This document shows, one piece after another, positions 63,728 to 64,000 of a stretch of 64,000 nucleotides of DNA (position 1 is the first letter of the stretch; each line of letters starts with the position of its first letter). Under the pieces are notes generated by a model. The model was not told where the DNA came from and ran no database searches. It saw only the letters and a program-made list of their open reading frames with translations. The position numbers were made by a program, and so were the translations under genes. Origin of the DNA: Diadema setosum (Eukaryota > Echinodermata > Echinoidea > Diadematoida > Diadematidae); assembly GCF_964275005.1 (NCBI RefSeq), contig NC_092685.1:27421253-27485252 (forward strand), given 5' to 3'.

Positions 63728-64000
63728 ATTATGTGTTTTCTAAAAGGCAGAACAGGGTTCAGGCCATTACCTGGCAGTCTTTCATAGTGTTAGAGCCATT
63801 CCAGGTCGCCACTGGCATTTGCAGTCAAGTTCAGTACTGCAGGTTACATGTATATTGACACAACTCTGTGATTAATGTGAGTGGGATATCTGAGCAGCAA
63901 GCCTCTTCTACGTTTCTTATCACATGTAGTAGGAAATTGTTGGGGAGGAAATAGAAAGTAAAAATAAACAGACAATCACCCCCCTCCCCCTCCACACACA

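Larger units (their letters stand above)
41561..64000 (+). other. First coding intron of the MRCK gene (open at right edge)
   Basis: More than 22.4 kb without any recognisable MRCK exon. I looked for the linker and glycine-loop motif (G-R-G-A-F-G-E) expected in the next exon and did not see it. A short exon could still have escaped me. The interval holds scattered repeats listed separately. Long stretches such as 44000-49270, 49370-55000 and 60000-63160 show only AT-rich non-coding sequence with homopolymers. Confidence 0.6.

Overview
This window is eukaryotic nuclear DNA from an echinoderm, most likely a sea urchin. That placement is an inference: the genes are intron-rich with vertebrate-like exon phases, introns are AT-rich with many homopolymers and microsatellites, and there are many short inverted-repeat elements and tRNA-derived SINEs of a kind I associate with sea-urchin genomes. 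I see no bacterial, phage, CRISPR or plasmid features.

Three protein-coding genes are supported. (1) On the minus strand, positions 4540-4677 hold the first coding exon of an FBXO28-type F-box gene; the rest runs off the left edge. (2) On the plus strand, 8794-32393 is a complete Notch ligand of the Jagged/Serrate family. I assembled 25 coding exons that join in phase into 1318 codons plus stop: signal peptide, MNNL (C2-like) domain, DSL domain, 16 EGF repeats, a VWC-type cysteine-rich domain, one transmembrane helix and a tail of about 119 residues. (3) On the plus strand, 41271-41560 is the first coding exon of an MRCK (CDC42-binding kinase) gene. A CpG-rich probable promoter/5' UTR exon lies near 36220-36421, and the first coding intron exceeds 22 kb and runs off the right edge.

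The rest is intergenic or intronic. It holds at least seven families of palindromic elements without transposase genes (MITE-like), most with two or more copies here; tRNA-derived SINEs; a Tc1/mariner transposase remnant in the MRCK intron; a 0.94-kb element made of a ~157-bp tandem repeat inside a Jagged intron; and many microsatellites.

The most notable result is gene order. FBXO28, Jagged and MRCK sit side by side within about 37 kb. In human, FBXO28 and CDC42BPA are both at 1q42, and JAG2 and CDC42BPB are both at 14q32. The window therefore looks like an unduplicated version of an ancestral deuterostome neighbourhood. I found no convincing new multi-gene system. The leads worth following are this linkage, the GC-AG first intron, the lineage-specific insertions in the ligand's N-terminal region, and the MITE families.
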